From the NCBI GenBank assembly GCA_027946555.1, contig JAPEVC010000312.1, positions 1-33,463 on the forward strand: a stretch of 33,463 nt of DNA, written 5' to 3'. Below are positions 10,319 through 21,305 of this stretch, in pieces (position 1 is the first letter of the stretch; every line of letters begins with the position of its first letter). Under the pieces are notes generated by a model that saw nothing but the letters and a program-made list of their open reading frames with translations, had not been told where the DNA came from and made no database searches. The position numbers were made by a program, and so were the translations under genes. This DNA comes from Gnomoniopsis sp. IMI 355080 (Eukaryota > Ascomycota > Sordariomycetes > Diaporthales > Gnomoniaceae).

Positions 10319-11980
10319 TCAAGACACTTCACTTGCAAATGCCTGCAACTCCCTCTCCAGCTTCTCCCAGTCGCCCTTCGCTCTGTATCCAGAAATCCAA
10401 TAATTGCCCTCGCCATCTTTTCCCAGAACGAAAAAAGCCTCCAGGCTACAAACCGGTCCATGCTCCTGCTGGACATATACTGGGCAGCATTTCCCGCTTC
10501 CCTTTGCTCCTTCATCACTCTGCTTCCTCGCCGCACCAAAGTCCACCTCAAATAACCCTGCCCGCGCCCAGCTGCTGAAGATGATGAGATACATGCCTGG
10601 ATCGCCAAAGAACATACGCAGACTACCGTAATCGCGCTGCAAGCCCATCCACGCCGCGAGCTGCTCGCGCGTGGCCTGCTGCGTTATGACGGCACGTACC
10701 CGTCTGGCGAGAGAGCCAAGGGAGCTGGTGAGGACTTCGGAAGAGGGAATTGGAGACACCAGCCAAGCGATGGCGTTGGAAATGTACGGCCGTAAGGAGG
10801 GCAGGAGTACCGGGGCCTTGCTGAGGATCCGTCGAAGGTCTATGGCAGTCTGTTTCATCACCTGAGTGAGCAAGTCAGCGCGGCTCAGGGGAACAGAGGA
10901 CACCGGACAGACAGCAGTGTGGTCGCAGCAGACTTACTGTTGTTCCTGGAGCCAAGTCCAGACTTCTCACAGCGAGGCGCAACCAAAAAGCCTCAAGCAC
11001 GTCGTTGTCACTCAAGTTCGGCTGGACACCAGACGCTTCCCGGGTGGCCTCCTGCACCGCTTGCTCTCTTAAACTCTTGAAAACTGCTCTCGGGATGCAC
11101 ACCGTACGAATGTCCGAAGGCCCGATCAATAGACTGTAGGATCTCCGGCCGAGATAGGATATCAGCCCCCAGATCGACAACAGCTGGTCCGCAAGCACAT
11201 GCGTCTGTCGAGCAGAGTCCTTTCCAAATTCGGTCAGCGGATCGGTTTCGAAGCCAAAGGGCGTGGGGACATCCTTCAATCTGCCTTGCATCACTGCCGT
11301 CCAGCCTTGCAAGACTGCCTTGAGGCCCATGGTATCGAAGGCGATGTGCGAATAATTCATGCACACGAGGGTCTGGTCCTTGAACGACGTCACGTACATG
11401 CCTAGGATAGGCCGGTCCGAGTAGAGGAAGTCGTCCAGCTTGGTGGCAAGGGACCCGGTTCGGTAGAGACCGGCGAGTTCTGCTGGATCGGATAAGATCT
11501 TTGGGCGGTCAAGACCATGTGCTTTTGGAATCAACTTTGCTAACGGGTGGTCCTGGGCAAGAGTGTCGCTGTAGTCGACATGTTCGAAAGCAAAGGCCCG
11601 TCGGGTTGCCGTGAACGCCACTGGGACGTGGTACTCCAAACCGCTGCCATTCTTCTATACAAGAGACGCTGGTATCAGACTGGGAAAAGGCCACTGGATT
11701 TTCTTCTTCTTTTCATAGAGAGGAAGCTTGGTGGGAAGTGTGACACTGAAGAGATAAAACTAGCCTTCTTGCGCATGCGTGCGCCTAGTTTCTGCCATCC
11801 CTCCTGCCTGATGAGCGTCTCCAGCGAGTCGTGGAGGACAACATGATCGAGGACATCATCGAACACGAAAAGGACTTGCAACACCGCGCCCTGGTAGACC
11901 CAGAGATCGTCAAAGCTATGCAGTGGGATCACACGATCTCCCGGGACTTCCGCTGGACGCTTCCTAAAGAATGGAAACAT
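10319..11980 (-). CDS. BAHD-type acyltransferase (transferase family, HXXXD)
   Basis: A CoA-dependent acyltransferase of the fungal transferase family that includes trichothecene 3-O-acetyltransferase-like enzymes; the acceptor is unknown. Proposed exons 11765-11980, 10938-11654 and 10319-10861 give 491 aa, normal for the family. Seen: FVFDDVLDHVVLHDSLETL near residues 39-56 and GWQKLGARMR at 61-70, typical of the N-lobe; the catalytic HIAFD at about 175-179; and DFG at about 418-420 in FEVDFGAARK, where most members have DFGWG or similar, so the tail of the structural motif is divergent. Intron 2 is canonical (GTAAGT, GCTGAC branch, CTCAG). Intron 1 has no GT donor that keeps both frame and family spacing; a GC donor (AAG|GCTAGT at 11764) does. 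The exon 2 start could be 11654 or 11651. No cluster partner genes are adjacent. Confidence 0.85.
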
Positions 11981-12521
11981 GCTTTGTTGACTGGGACGAT
12001 GAGTTTGAGTATATCACAACTGATCTCCAGGGCTCTTTATGAGCCTGATATAACGCCCTTCCAATGCGTTGTTATATCGACTCAGTGTCTCAGAGAACTT
12101 CGGGATGCCGTAGGCAAGTTGCTCAAGTACCGTTGCCCAAGCTGGTCCCCTTCCTTGTAAACACTTTACAACCTACAGCCTTATTGGACAATTTGTTGAA
12201 CGGGATATGTGTGAAAATGCCATGGAATCAGATATAAATTCTCGCAAGATAGAACGCGGCACAGCTCTCAAATGTAGGCTTTCAGCACACGGCTGCTGCA
12301 CTCCGTTGCCCGCTTTCTGTGTTGCTTTTTTTTTTCGCGCCCGGCATCCTTGCTGACGACTGGATCTTGACCATCTCAAAAGTCACGGATGCCCTTCCTT
12401 GACACATTGAGCCTTCGTTCAGTATAGCCTGGTTAAACAGGTTAGGTGGCACATGGTTCTCTCTAAACGCCCATGATGCAACACCACAAAGGATGGTAGA
12501 TAGGTCACAAAACCACCACCA
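11981..12521. other. Intergenic region between the acyltransferase and PLP-enzyme genes
   Basis: Promoter side of the acyltransferase and 3' side of the PLP enzyme. It contains an imperfect inverted repeat at 12047-12078, with arms GATATAACGC and GCGTTGTTATATC. A 110-codon plus-strand frame overlaps the start of the acyltransferase and resembles nothing known to me. No other gene was seen. Confidence 0.5.
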
Positions 12522-13875
12522 TCAAGACGTAAACAGCTTCCCCAGCTGCTCCAGCGCGACATTGCCTCCACTAAACACCACACCAACATCCCGCCCAGCC
12601 TCGCCTGCCTCCTGCTCCACCAACCGCCTGAAATCCTCATTGAACAACACCACCGCCAACGGCACGACCGCACTAGGCTCCACCACGACCTTCATTCGCT
12701 CCAGCACCAGCCGCAGCGCCGCAACAATCTCCTCCTCGGTGACGTTGAACATCTGCCGCACCAGCCGCCGCTCATAAATGACGCTCCACGGTATCTCGCC
12801 AATCTGCGTGCGCAGGCCGTCCGCAATGGTTAGCGTCTTGACCGACTCGATTCGCTTCCCGGCCTCAAACCCTCGCTTGCCGTCGTCGGCGCCCTGATAC
12901 TCGGGCTCGGCGCCAAACACCGTGATGCCCGTGCCTTCGCACGAAAGTGCCACGCCGCTGAGCATGCCGCCACCACCACAAGGCGTAATGATGACATCCA
13001 GTCCCGTTCGCTTCTTTTTCGCGTCACCGTTGGCGGCGGCTGCTGCTGCTGACACGCCATTCTGGTGCACAGCCTGGAGCTGCTCGACCTGCTCCTGAAA
13101 CTCAAGCCCGAGGGTTCCCTGGCCGAGCATGATGTCCGGGTGATTGAAAGGCGGCACGAAGCGGGCGCCCGTCTTCTCAATGACCTTTTGGGCAACGGCT
13201 TCGCGTTCTTGTGAAGTCGAGCCGCTGAAGACCACGTTGGCGCCGTACCCCTTTGTCGCAGCGATCTTGGGCGGCGCTGAGATGTCGGGCATGACGATGT
13301 GCGCTGGGATGCCACTCTCGCGTGCGGCGAGGGCGAGGGCTGCTGCGTGGTTTCCTGGGAGATGTCAGTGTGATTTCTTCGGAAGTGGTCACTGACTGCC
13401 ACGAGCATCTCCTAAAGTGAAGTGCCATATGGTCACGATGGAGAAAAAGATGCCTCTTAGCCCGGGACCATCGCTCGTGAGACGGACACGTTCCCAGAAA
13501 GACCTCAATATCAATTAACTGTAAAGCAAACCCCAGAGACTTACCACTGCTATGACTAACAACCCCCTTCTCCATCCCGCCTTCCTCTACCCACTTCTCA
13601 TCCCTCTTCAGCCTCTCGACCGCATGAAACGCCCCGCGAGCCTTGAACGCCCCGATGCGCTGTAAATTTTCACACTTGAACCATAAGCGAATTACCGGCT
13701 TGGCCGGCTCTGCGCCTGCCCATCTTGTGCCTTCCAATGCCTGTGGTGTGGAAGCGAGCTTGCTCAGGGTCGAATTGGTCAGCACAGGTGTTAAGTGGAC
13801 GTGCGATTTAATGAGCTCGTGGGCGGCGACTACGCTGGACCGCGTGAGAGGTGGACAATTTTCGAGGGCAGCCAT
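12522..13875 (-). CDS. Serine racemase / threo-3-hydroxyaspartate dehydratase-like PLP enzyme
   Basis: A fold-type II PLP enzyme of the serine racemase / threonine ammonia-lyase / yeast SRY1 group, expected to racemise or dehydrate serine, threonine or 3-hydroxyaspartate. Exons 13545-13875 and 12522-13354 give 387 aa. Seen: KCENLQRIGAFKARGA, with the PLP Schiff-base lysine at about 78; SSGNHAAALALAARESGIP, the PLP-ring loop, whose Gly codon is split by the intron; MPDISAPPKIAATKGYGA; the phosphate-binding loop PCGGGGMLSG; and VVFSGGNVAL near the end. The intron is 190 nt (GTAAGT..CCCAG), longer than its neighbours. A low-complexity insert (SAAAAAANGDAKKKR) sits before the Gly-rich loop. There is no C-terminal ACT regulatory domain, which argues against the biosynthetic, isoleucine-regulated threonine deaminase. 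The exact substrate is not decided by the sequence. Confidence 0.92.
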
Positions 13876-14499
13876 TGTTTTTGATTAAAGATAAAGAAAG
13901 TGAAGGATGAACAAGATGGACGGTTCTGACAGGCTTAGTGAAGGACCGGGAGGTTCGCGGTTTATATCGGAGTGCACGATAGCAGGCAATTGTCCATCGG
14001 CGCAAAAGTGGATTTTATAGAATCCGGCAGTGAATCATGAGTTCGAGTGCCACTTTGGATTCAAATGTAAGCTAGGTACTGAATCAAGAGTATTAGAGTA
14101 GTGGGCGGGTATATAGTAGTGGCGTCGATGCGCAGATGCGATACATCTACCAGTCGTGAGGGGAGCCGATCCCGGAAGCGATCCCGCATAGAAAAACAAG
14201 CGCACCAAATGGATTTCACAAGCAAATCCACCATCTTCGCAATAGATATGCTTAATTTTCGATTTGGGAAAAAGAGGCAAAACGACTTCATTTATTTTTG
14301 GCTTAGGCGCAGTTTCCGGGAATCAAGAAAAGACGAGGAGGATATAATTATGAAAACAGCATTCGCCCCATGAAATTTTCCATGCCTTGATTTTTGATGA
14401 CCTCAAAAGAAAATGGCCCGACTCTTAGCCTAATAATGCACCACCCTTCTTACAATCCAAGTCGCCTGTCAACCAAGAAGCAACTCCAACTAGCACAGC
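13876..14499. other. Intergenic region between the PLP enzyme and ketol-acid reductoisomerase genes
   Basis: About 620 bases with the promoter of the PLP enzyme and the 3' end of the KARI gene. A TAGGTACTG word lies at 14073-14081. The open frames here are short and look non-coding. Confidence 0.5.
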
Positions 14500-15913
14500 T
14501 TACTTCTGGTTCTCAGGGCGCAGGCCACGGACGGCCTTGCCTGCGCGCCAGATCTCCAACTCGCGGATCTCCTTCATCTCAGCCTCGAACTTCTCACGGT
14601 AGTCCTTCTGCGAGTTGTACTCCAGGGAGCGCTTGGTCTCCTCACCAGTGATGACGGAGTCGTACAGCTGGTTGAAGACGGGCTTGAGGGCGTCCTTGAA
14701 GCGAGGGCTCCAGTCAATGGCACCGCGGCGGGCGGTGGTAGAGCAGGCCTCGTACATCCAGTCCATGCCGTTGGAGCCAATCAGAGGGTACAGCGACTGA
14801 GTGGCCTCCTCGACGGTCTCGTTGAAAGCCTCGCTGGGGCTGTGGCCGCGCTCACGGAGGACCTCGTACTGGGCGAGGAACATACCGTGGATGCCACCCA
14901 TCAGGCAGCCACGCTCACCGTACAGGTCAGAGTAGACCTCCTTCTCGAAGGTGGTCTTGTACAGGTATCCGGAGCCGACAGCCACACCCATGGCGATGGC
15001 CTTCTCCTCAGCCTTGCCAGTAACGTCCTGGAAGACAGCGACGGAGGAGTTGATGCCACGGCCCTCACGGAAGAGGGATCGGACAGTGCGGCCGGAGCCC
15101 TTGGGGGCAACGAGGATAACATCGACGTCCTTGGGCACATCGACCTTGGTGAGGTCCTTGAAGACGGGGGAGAAACCGTGGGAGAAGTATAGAGTCTGCA
15201 TGGGTTGACTGTCAGCTTGAAACTTCCAAAATACGGTCTGCGCCGGTATGACTCGCCTTTCCCTTGGTGATCTGAGGCTTGATGTGGGGCCAGGTCTCAG
15301 ACTGGGCGGCGTCACTGAGCAGGTTCATGATGATGGTGCCCTTGGTGATGGCCTCGTCGACCTCGAACAGGTTCTTGCCAGGGACCCAGCCGTCCTGGAT
15401 AGCATCCTTCCATGACTTGCCCTCCTTTCGCACACCAATGATGACATTCAGGCCATTGTCACGGAGGTTGAGGCCCTGGCCGTGACCTTGGGAACCGTAG
15501 CCGATCAGGGCGAGGGTGTCGTTCTTGAAGTAGTCCTTTAAGAGATGTCGGTCAGCATGTGATGTATAACGTAAAAAGTTTGTTTTTTTGGTGGGGATCG
15601 TGACTCACGAGAAGCTTCTCCTTGGGCCAGTCCTCGCGCTCTGGAGTAGCAATCTAAAGTTAGAACAGCTTCCACCAAGTCTATTGGCTCCAATTGAAGG
15701 CTCACCGTAGACATCCTCCTTGACGCCAGCAAAGTCGATGGTCTTGACACCACGGGTCTGCTGCTGAACACGGCCAGCGAGAGCAGGACGGGCGACGGCA
15801 GCAGAAGCCTTGGCAGCAGCGCTCAAGGCAACAAAAGTGCGGCGAGATGCCGACTTGGTGGTCAATTGGCGGGCCACAGGCCGCACGGCGTTGGAGAAAC
15901 CTCTGGCAGACAT
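14500..15913 (-). CDS. ILV5: Ketol-acid reductoisomerase, mitochondrial
   Basis: Second step of valine, leucine and isoleucine synthesis: NADPH- and Mg-dependent isomeroreduction of acetolactate or acetohydroxybutyrate in mitochondria. Exons 15706-15913, 15609-15640, 15257-15535 and 14500-15195 give 404 aa, the fungal size. Residues 1-50 are rich in Arg, Ser and Ala and low in acid, fitting a mitochondrial presequence. Seen: EREDWPKEKLL; the NADPH loop ALIGYGSQGHGQGLNLRDNG; LLSDAAQSETWP; TLYFSHGFSPVFKDL; LVAPKGSGRTVR; GERGCLMGGIHGMFLAQY; FNETVEEATQSLYPLIG; and the end LRPENQK, all very close to yeast Ilv5. Exon 2 is only 32 nt. Intron 3 (15196-15256) starts with GC (AAG|GCGAGT) and ends TGCAG; it is the only splice that gives the invariant TKGKTLYFSHG. 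Introns 2 and 3 each have a GCTGAC branch site. Confidence 0.98.
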
Positions 15914-16534
15914 CTTGGCTGGTTGTGAAGGAGGGGAGATGGAGTAAGAGGGGGAAAAAAGAGAAGAGAGGCAGAGTCAGGATGGGAAATTGTTGGCGTG
16001 GAAGAAGCTGGCAAAGCTACGGTCGAATTCTTGACAGGCATTGTGCGAGATCGGACTCTGATACAGGGGTACTCTGGGGAAGGGACCAACCACCCGCCGA
16101 CCCCACTGGGACCCCGTTCCACAAGATGACCTGCAATGACCACAACCTCTACGGCGGTTGGTCAGGTCTGATTCTTTGAGTTTACTTGGGACGATGTCTT
16201 GTCCTGGATTACGGTGAAAGATGGGCCAGGTCGATTGACAACTCCCCAATTGAGTGGTCTGCAATGCAAACGACAGACGCCTTCATGCCATGTTCCATAC
16301 GAAGAGATCCATTCTGTCTGTCTATGATCTGTGCAAAAAACCGTAGAAACATACCTTGACGCCACGCCCAAGCACCTTGCTGTACGCCCATGCAGTAGGC
16401 GTCTCACTCCATGAGCCCTGTCAAATGTACTCCGAACTTCTCCTTCCCAGCTTGAGCATCCCAGTCCTCCTCTTGGCTGTGCCACCAGTGCGACAGCAGA
16501 ATATGTACTCGTCTCCAGTCTATCCCCCCGCCCT
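15914..16534. other. Intergenic region between KARI and UBC12
   Basis: Promoter region of KARI and 3' region of UBC12. A 179-codon minus-strand frame runs through 16162-16701, but it lies in another frame across the end of UBC12 and has no recognisable content. No RNA gene was seen. Confidence 0.5.
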
Positions 16535-17086
16535 TCAACGCAAGACGCGATCGAATGTCTCTCCCCTGACACTGCCCCCGACCATACTCGTCCTGACGTT
16601 CCGCTTGAACCCCTCGCGATCCCTTCTAAGGTCCTCCGCCGCATCCTTGTTGAGCGGGTCACTTGCGTTGGGCTCCAGGAACAGGAACTGCAGGCCCACA
16701 ATCACCGCGTTGAGGTTCAGCACGGGCTTCCAGTCCTCGCGCAGGATATTCAGGCAGATCTTGCCCTCGAGGTCAATGTTGGGGTGGTAGATCTTCTCCT
16801 GGCAGCGGATCTTGGGCGCCTCGTGAGGATAGTTCCGGCCGACATCGAACTTGAATGTGAAACGCCCGCCTTTGTACATGCCCTCATCCGGCTCGATGGT
16901 CAGCGTGAAGTTGAGGATATCGTCGGGATCGGGAAACTCGGTCTTCATCGTGCTGGGGAGTGAGAGCTCGTCGAGGTCGCGCTGGGCACGCAGTTGGGCT
17001 GCCGTCACTTTCTTCTTCTTGCCGGCCGCTGTATCGGCTTGGTCGGCCTTTTGTTGCTCCTTCTTCATGGACCAGATCTTCAACAT
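16535..17086 (-). CDS. UBC12: NEDD8-conjugating enzyme E2 (UBC12)
   Basis: Carries NEDD8/Rub1 from its E1 to cullins, activating SCF-type ubiquitin ligases. Single exon as read, 183 aa, matching the family. The N-terminal extension MLKIWSMKKEQQ with a Lys-rich stretch is the E1- and Dcn1-docking tail specific to UBC12. The UBC fold follows, with FPDPDDILNF, GRFTFKFDVGRNYPHEAPK, then YHPNIDLEGKICLNILREDW with the active-site Cys at residue 111, the same position as in human UBC12, and LQFLFLEPNASDPLNKDAA. The ATG at 17086 is exactly where family members begin. It is transcribed in the same direction as KARI but is an independent gene. Confidence 0.97.
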   Translation of the reverse strand: MLKIWSMKKEQQKADQADTAAGKKKKVTAAQLRAQRDLDELSLPSTMKTEFPDPDDILNFTLTIEPDEGMYKGGRFTFKFDVGRNYPHEAPKIRCQEKIYHPNIDLEGKICLNILREDWKPVLNLNAVIVGLQFLFLEPNASDPLNKDAAEDLRRDREGFKRNVRTSMVGGSVRGETFDRVLR

Positions 17087-18373
17087 CTTGGCGGTGGGTG
17101 GGTGGCGTGACCCGGATTCTATGAAAAGACGTGTGCTTTATGCGAAGACAAGCAAGAAGAGGGTGAAGAGGGGGAAGGGGCCGCTCTTCCTGTGGTCGCG
17201 TGCGACTTGTATGTGTCGGTCGCCGCAGTGGTCAGGCAGCAGTCGAGGCTGTATCGAATGGCTATAGGGAGGTATGAGCCAACTTCAAATATCACCGAGC
17301 CTGATGTTGTAGATTGTTCAAGACACGGGCGGGCGTCTTCAGAGAGAGATAGAGAGAGAAAAAGTGAATCTGTCTGGTGTCGATGCCTACGTTGGGTTTT
17401 GACTGGATAGGGAATTGACGAAGGCGCGCAACCGACGGAAGTGCTCCAATAAATTGAAGTGGGGCACGGATGAGACAGGACCCCTCCTGCCCTGCTCAAA
17501 GTCTCCTTGAACAGTTGAACTACAGCCCCGACAGCATGATTTCATTGAAGACCATCAAATGTTGCGCCTGTTGTTATTTTCAAGGTCAAAATGTACATCA
17601 AGACGGTCTATTGTTATAGCCTAGCTCACAAGTGGCGTACTGTCTCAACACAGGATGACCGCACATAAAATTTGTATCACACAGTGGGATACGGTCCCAT
17701 GCTGCAACCTCTTACAGGAAACTCTACAGCAAGGCATTCTGAAATGGAGCTTGCCGACTTCGTACCTAGGTACTAAGTAATTCAGCGTGAGGTCTCTTAA
17801 ACATCACTTCACCTTCCCGGGCTCGTTAGATCGAGGCCTGAACCTCCCGCGGCAGCGCCATGGTTGTGACCACGTATTGAGATTGCATTTCTCACGACAA
17901 ACGCCAGTTTAACCAGATACGAGAGAGTATGATTACGCCGCTTAGGAATTAACTAGGAAGATTTTGCAATACCAGCCCATTCCAACTATAAAATAGCGAG
18001 AAGTGGCAAACAAAGACATATCTCACGCGTGCAACGCCACGATACGCCATGAATTTGTGCTCTTCCTTGTCCATCACGCTCAGTTCATCTCCCAATACTC
18101 CCGTCCCCTTCTTCCTCCGTTTGTCCATCCGTTCTCCCTGCTGAGACTCAAATACAAGAAGATAGTGACAAATATCCAGGCACAACCGGTCAAAATTCTT
18201 TTGTCAACCAACAAACATAATCGCGTAGATCAAATCTGGCTGATTACGCTTCAACTATGTTACTTTGGAAAGGCAAATTGGCACCTAGAATCAACCTAGA
18301 TGGCCGACGAGTCTCTTTTCTCGTCGTGTAGATGAAGGTGGCATAGTGCATTTCGCGTCCAGGCGATCTCGCT
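17087..18373. other. Intergenic region between UBC12 and the chitin synthase
   Basis: About 1.3 kb with the UBC12 promoter and the chitin synthase 3' end. It contains a perfect 12-base palindrome GTACCTAGGTAC at 17762-17773. The stretch 17990-18300 is open in short frames with no recognisable protein. No tRNA or other RNA gene was seen. Confidence 0.5.
17762..17773. repeat. Palindrome GTACCTAGGTAC
   Basis: A perfect 12-base palindrome, one of several TAGGTA-type words scattered through the non-coding parts of this window. Confidence 0.8.
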
Positions 18374-21305
18374 TTACCGCCTTGCAAAGCAGCACATGAT
18401 ACCGGTCTTACCCAGGAACCAACAGAAGCCGATAAAGCGGATTAAGGACAAGAAAGCAGTCGCGTACAGCAGGACCTGGAAGAACATGGCCTGTCGGTTC
18501 TTTGCGGTATTCTATTTGCTCGAAAGTTAGCGGTTTTTCTTCATTCATTTTTTGATTCCAAGAAACACATGGGGCAATAGGGCATCTTTCTCCATGGGTT
18601 ACTTACGTTCGTGATTCCGAATCCGTTGAAATTATCGCTCGTAATGGCCACAGCCAAAAGACAATTGGTAAACAGCCACGCGACGACCAGACCCGTTCGG
18701 AAGGACTTGTAAGAGTCCTGAATATCGGGCTCGTCCACCTCGGGTGTCTCCTTGAAAGGTGTAAGCGCACGGCGAACAGTCTGCTCAAATTGGGCATCAA
18801 TGTCCTCCTGAGGCTTCTCGTCTTCGACTTCGACCACCGGGTCGTCGCCCTTCTCATCCTTGACCACCTTGGCGGCTGGCAACTTCTCGGAAGCGTCGGA
18901 TCCCTTGGTACCCCAAGAAACGTCGTGCCAGTTGTTGAATGCGTAGACCATAAGAATGTTGATGTATGTCGACATGAGCAGCAGGTAGTACGGGTACGAG
19001 TGGAACATGTGCCACGGGTCGAGGTACATAAAAGAGGCGATGTAGTAGATACCGTAGATGGTGAAGAGAGCCAGAAGCAACACACCACCGGTTGAGCTGC
19101 CACCAAAGATACTCTTCAGGAAATCACCAACATTGTCGGTGTCAATGCCAAGGCCGCTGCTATTGCCGTTGAAAGCCCGGTAAACCAGATAGATAGAGTC
19201 GATGAGGATGTAGAACTGGACCAGGGCAAAGACACAGAACGACGTGATGTACGTGTATTTGGATCCCTTGGGTCTGTTACCCAAAGCCAGGATGAATTGC
19301 AGTATGACAAAAGCCAGGTAGATATACTTGAGCGCAGCGTTGAATTTCGGGGTGACCGTGGAGCCAAAGGGGAAGGCGTAGGCGTTCTCGCCCTCCGACG
19401 ATGGGTCGCCGACAAGGTCCATGATGACGGAGGTGGTAAGCCAGTAGGAAGAGAGCGAGATCCAGGAGAAGACGAGTTGAGCTGTGTTGTACAGAAGCTG
19501 GACGTGGAAGAAGAACATGCGGACAAGGTTGTGGCCAGACTTGTAGAACCGAGCAAAGTGCATCGTGGAGTACAAACTGGCGGCAAAGGAACCGTTAAGC
19601 CATCTTCGTCGCTGGGAGATGAACTCGGCAGCACCTTCAGGCACATCCGTCTCACCCTTGGCAGCCTTGATATATGTCAAGTGCCATTTCTGACCAGCCT
19701 TGGCCACCAACTCGAAACAAAGGATACGATCCTCGGCCAAGAACATGTTCTTCTTGAAGATGTTCATGCCGTCGATACCCTTCTTTCCGAGTTTGGCAGA
19801 GAGCGTGTGGTCACCGTGGAAGTACTGCTCCAGTGGCCGGCCCATGATAGCCCGGAAACGGTAGGCAGAGAAGGCACCGGGCAACACACTGACGTAACCA
19901 AAGGCACTCTCCAAGGGCTTGTCTAGAATGTTGGAGATCTTGTACTCGAAGTTCTGGACGGCAACAAGAGGATTCAAAAGCTTTTTCCCGCCTTTTCCAA
20001 GCATAGCGTGAATCTCACCACATGCACCACCAAGGTCCTTGTCGTTGTAGAATCCCTCCCACAACGCAAGAAGTGACCTGGGGCTGGGCTTGGTACCGGC
20101 GTCGAGCAGAATGCAAACTTCGGGGTTGAGGATTCGGCCGAAACCGTTGAACAGCCAACGGTGAGAGTTGATCTTCTTGCTGTTGGCAGCCTTGACACAG
20201 AAGATCATTTGTACGGGAGGAAGCGTCTGAGGGCTGTCATCGAGAGGTCGGATGAGCTGCTGGCTAGGGGTGACAGACAGCTGTGTGGTGTACTCGAAAA
20301 TGTGAGCAACCGTTTCCTGATCACCGACGGCCTTCTTAATGACACCGTCCTGGTAGACACCAATGGTAGCAAGGACGTCCAAGACGTCCTTGTCGGTCTT
20401 TGTGATACCGTCGAAAACCATGCACACGACAATCTTTTGCCAGGCTGGACCGCCCTTGTTCCAAAAGGTCGACTTCTTGAGGTTGACAATGTCTCGGATG
20501 TTCTGCATCACACCGTGCAGAGTTCTTGCGAGCAAGACCTTGTCCTCGTTGTAATAGGTCACGGCGATCAGGAGCTCGGTGTGACGGTTATACATGCGGG
20601 GCCGCAGGTCGTACCCGTTCTTGAGGGTGAAGTCGTTGGGGTCGCAGGTTGCAGCAGTATATCTCATCTTTGTGAACTCCTCGCTGCCACTCTCGGCGTC
20701 CCGGTACTTGGTCTGGATAGCATTCTTGATGGCGCTAGGAACGGGGTATTCGAGACTGAGCACACCACCCTCGGCACCCTTCTGCAGCTTGACCCTTCTG
20801 GTCTTGGAGCGACCCAGGCCGCCGCCACCTTGACGGTTGACCCAGGCCTCGTGGTCGTTGACAGTGGAGGAAGGACGGTCCGGAATGTTATCGAAACCGC
20901 CCATGCCAGGAGCATGTCCAGCATAACCAGTATTTGCGTACTCGGTGTTTCCGTATTCACTGTTGTAACCGCCTCCGACGCCGGCACCCGGCACCGTGGT
21001 AGAGGCGTCTGGTGCGTAAGACTCAGTCAAGCTGTAGGCTGAGACGGGACGGGCTTGCTGGTGCCCGGCGCTCAAAAGAGATCGCTGGGCCTCCTCGTCC
21101 ATCTCTTGAGGGGGCATGTGATACTGTAACACGAAAGGCGGGTTAGACCGGCGAGGCATACCATAGGGTCAAACAACGTGTATTTTTGCCGTAGAAAGCA
21201 AGAAAAGAGAGGAGCACTAACGCCTGTAGGATGCTGCTGCTCCTGGTTGTAATCATGCAATTGATGATGTTCATAGCCATCGTCGCCGGCACCGTTGTAA
21301 GCCAT
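18374..21305 (-). CDS. chs1: Chitin synthase, class III
   Basis: A plasma-membrane processive glycosyltransferase making chitin from UDP-GlcNAc; class III enzymes are specific to filamentous fungi and matter for hyphal tip growth. Exons 21222-21305, 18607-21123 and 18374-18511 give 912 aa. It is recognised by close similarity to N. crassa CHS1: the start MAYNGAGDDGYE, RPVSAYSLTESYAP, MRYTAATCDPNDFTLKNGYD, LIAVTYYNEDK, VCMVFDGITKTD, LLDAGTKPSPRSL, PLEQYFHGDHTLS, FLAEDRILCFELV, the catalytic QRRRW in EFISQRRRWLNGSF, then several membrane segments, SWGTKGSDASEKLP, and the end GFCWFLGKTGIMCCFARR. Introns: 21124-21221 (GTTAGT..TACAG) and 18512-18606 (GTAAGT..ATAG), both phase 0. The upstream leader holds a likely 5' UTR intron (see that entry). 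Confidence 0.98.

Noticed and set aside
2898..11980. A terpenoid biosynthetic cluster built on GGPPS, the acyltransferase and the acyl-CoA synthetase
   Set aside because: No terpene cyclase, prenyltransferase or P450 is present; septation and membrane-protein genes intervene; and the GGPPS looks like the housekeeping form.
13355..13544. An extra exon inside the 190-nt intron of the PLP enzyme
   Set aside because: No frame within it keeps the SSGNHA loop intact; removing the whole stretch joins SSG to NHAAALALAA exactly.
16162..16701. A 179-codon minus-strand frame upstream of KARI
   Set aside because: It overlaps the 3' end of UBC12 in another frame and has no recognisable motif or conserved composition.
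20161..21042. A 293-codon plus-strand open frame
   Set aside because: It lies wholly antisense to the chitin synthase, whose protein is conserved. Its composition is that of a shadow frame and it resembles no protein.
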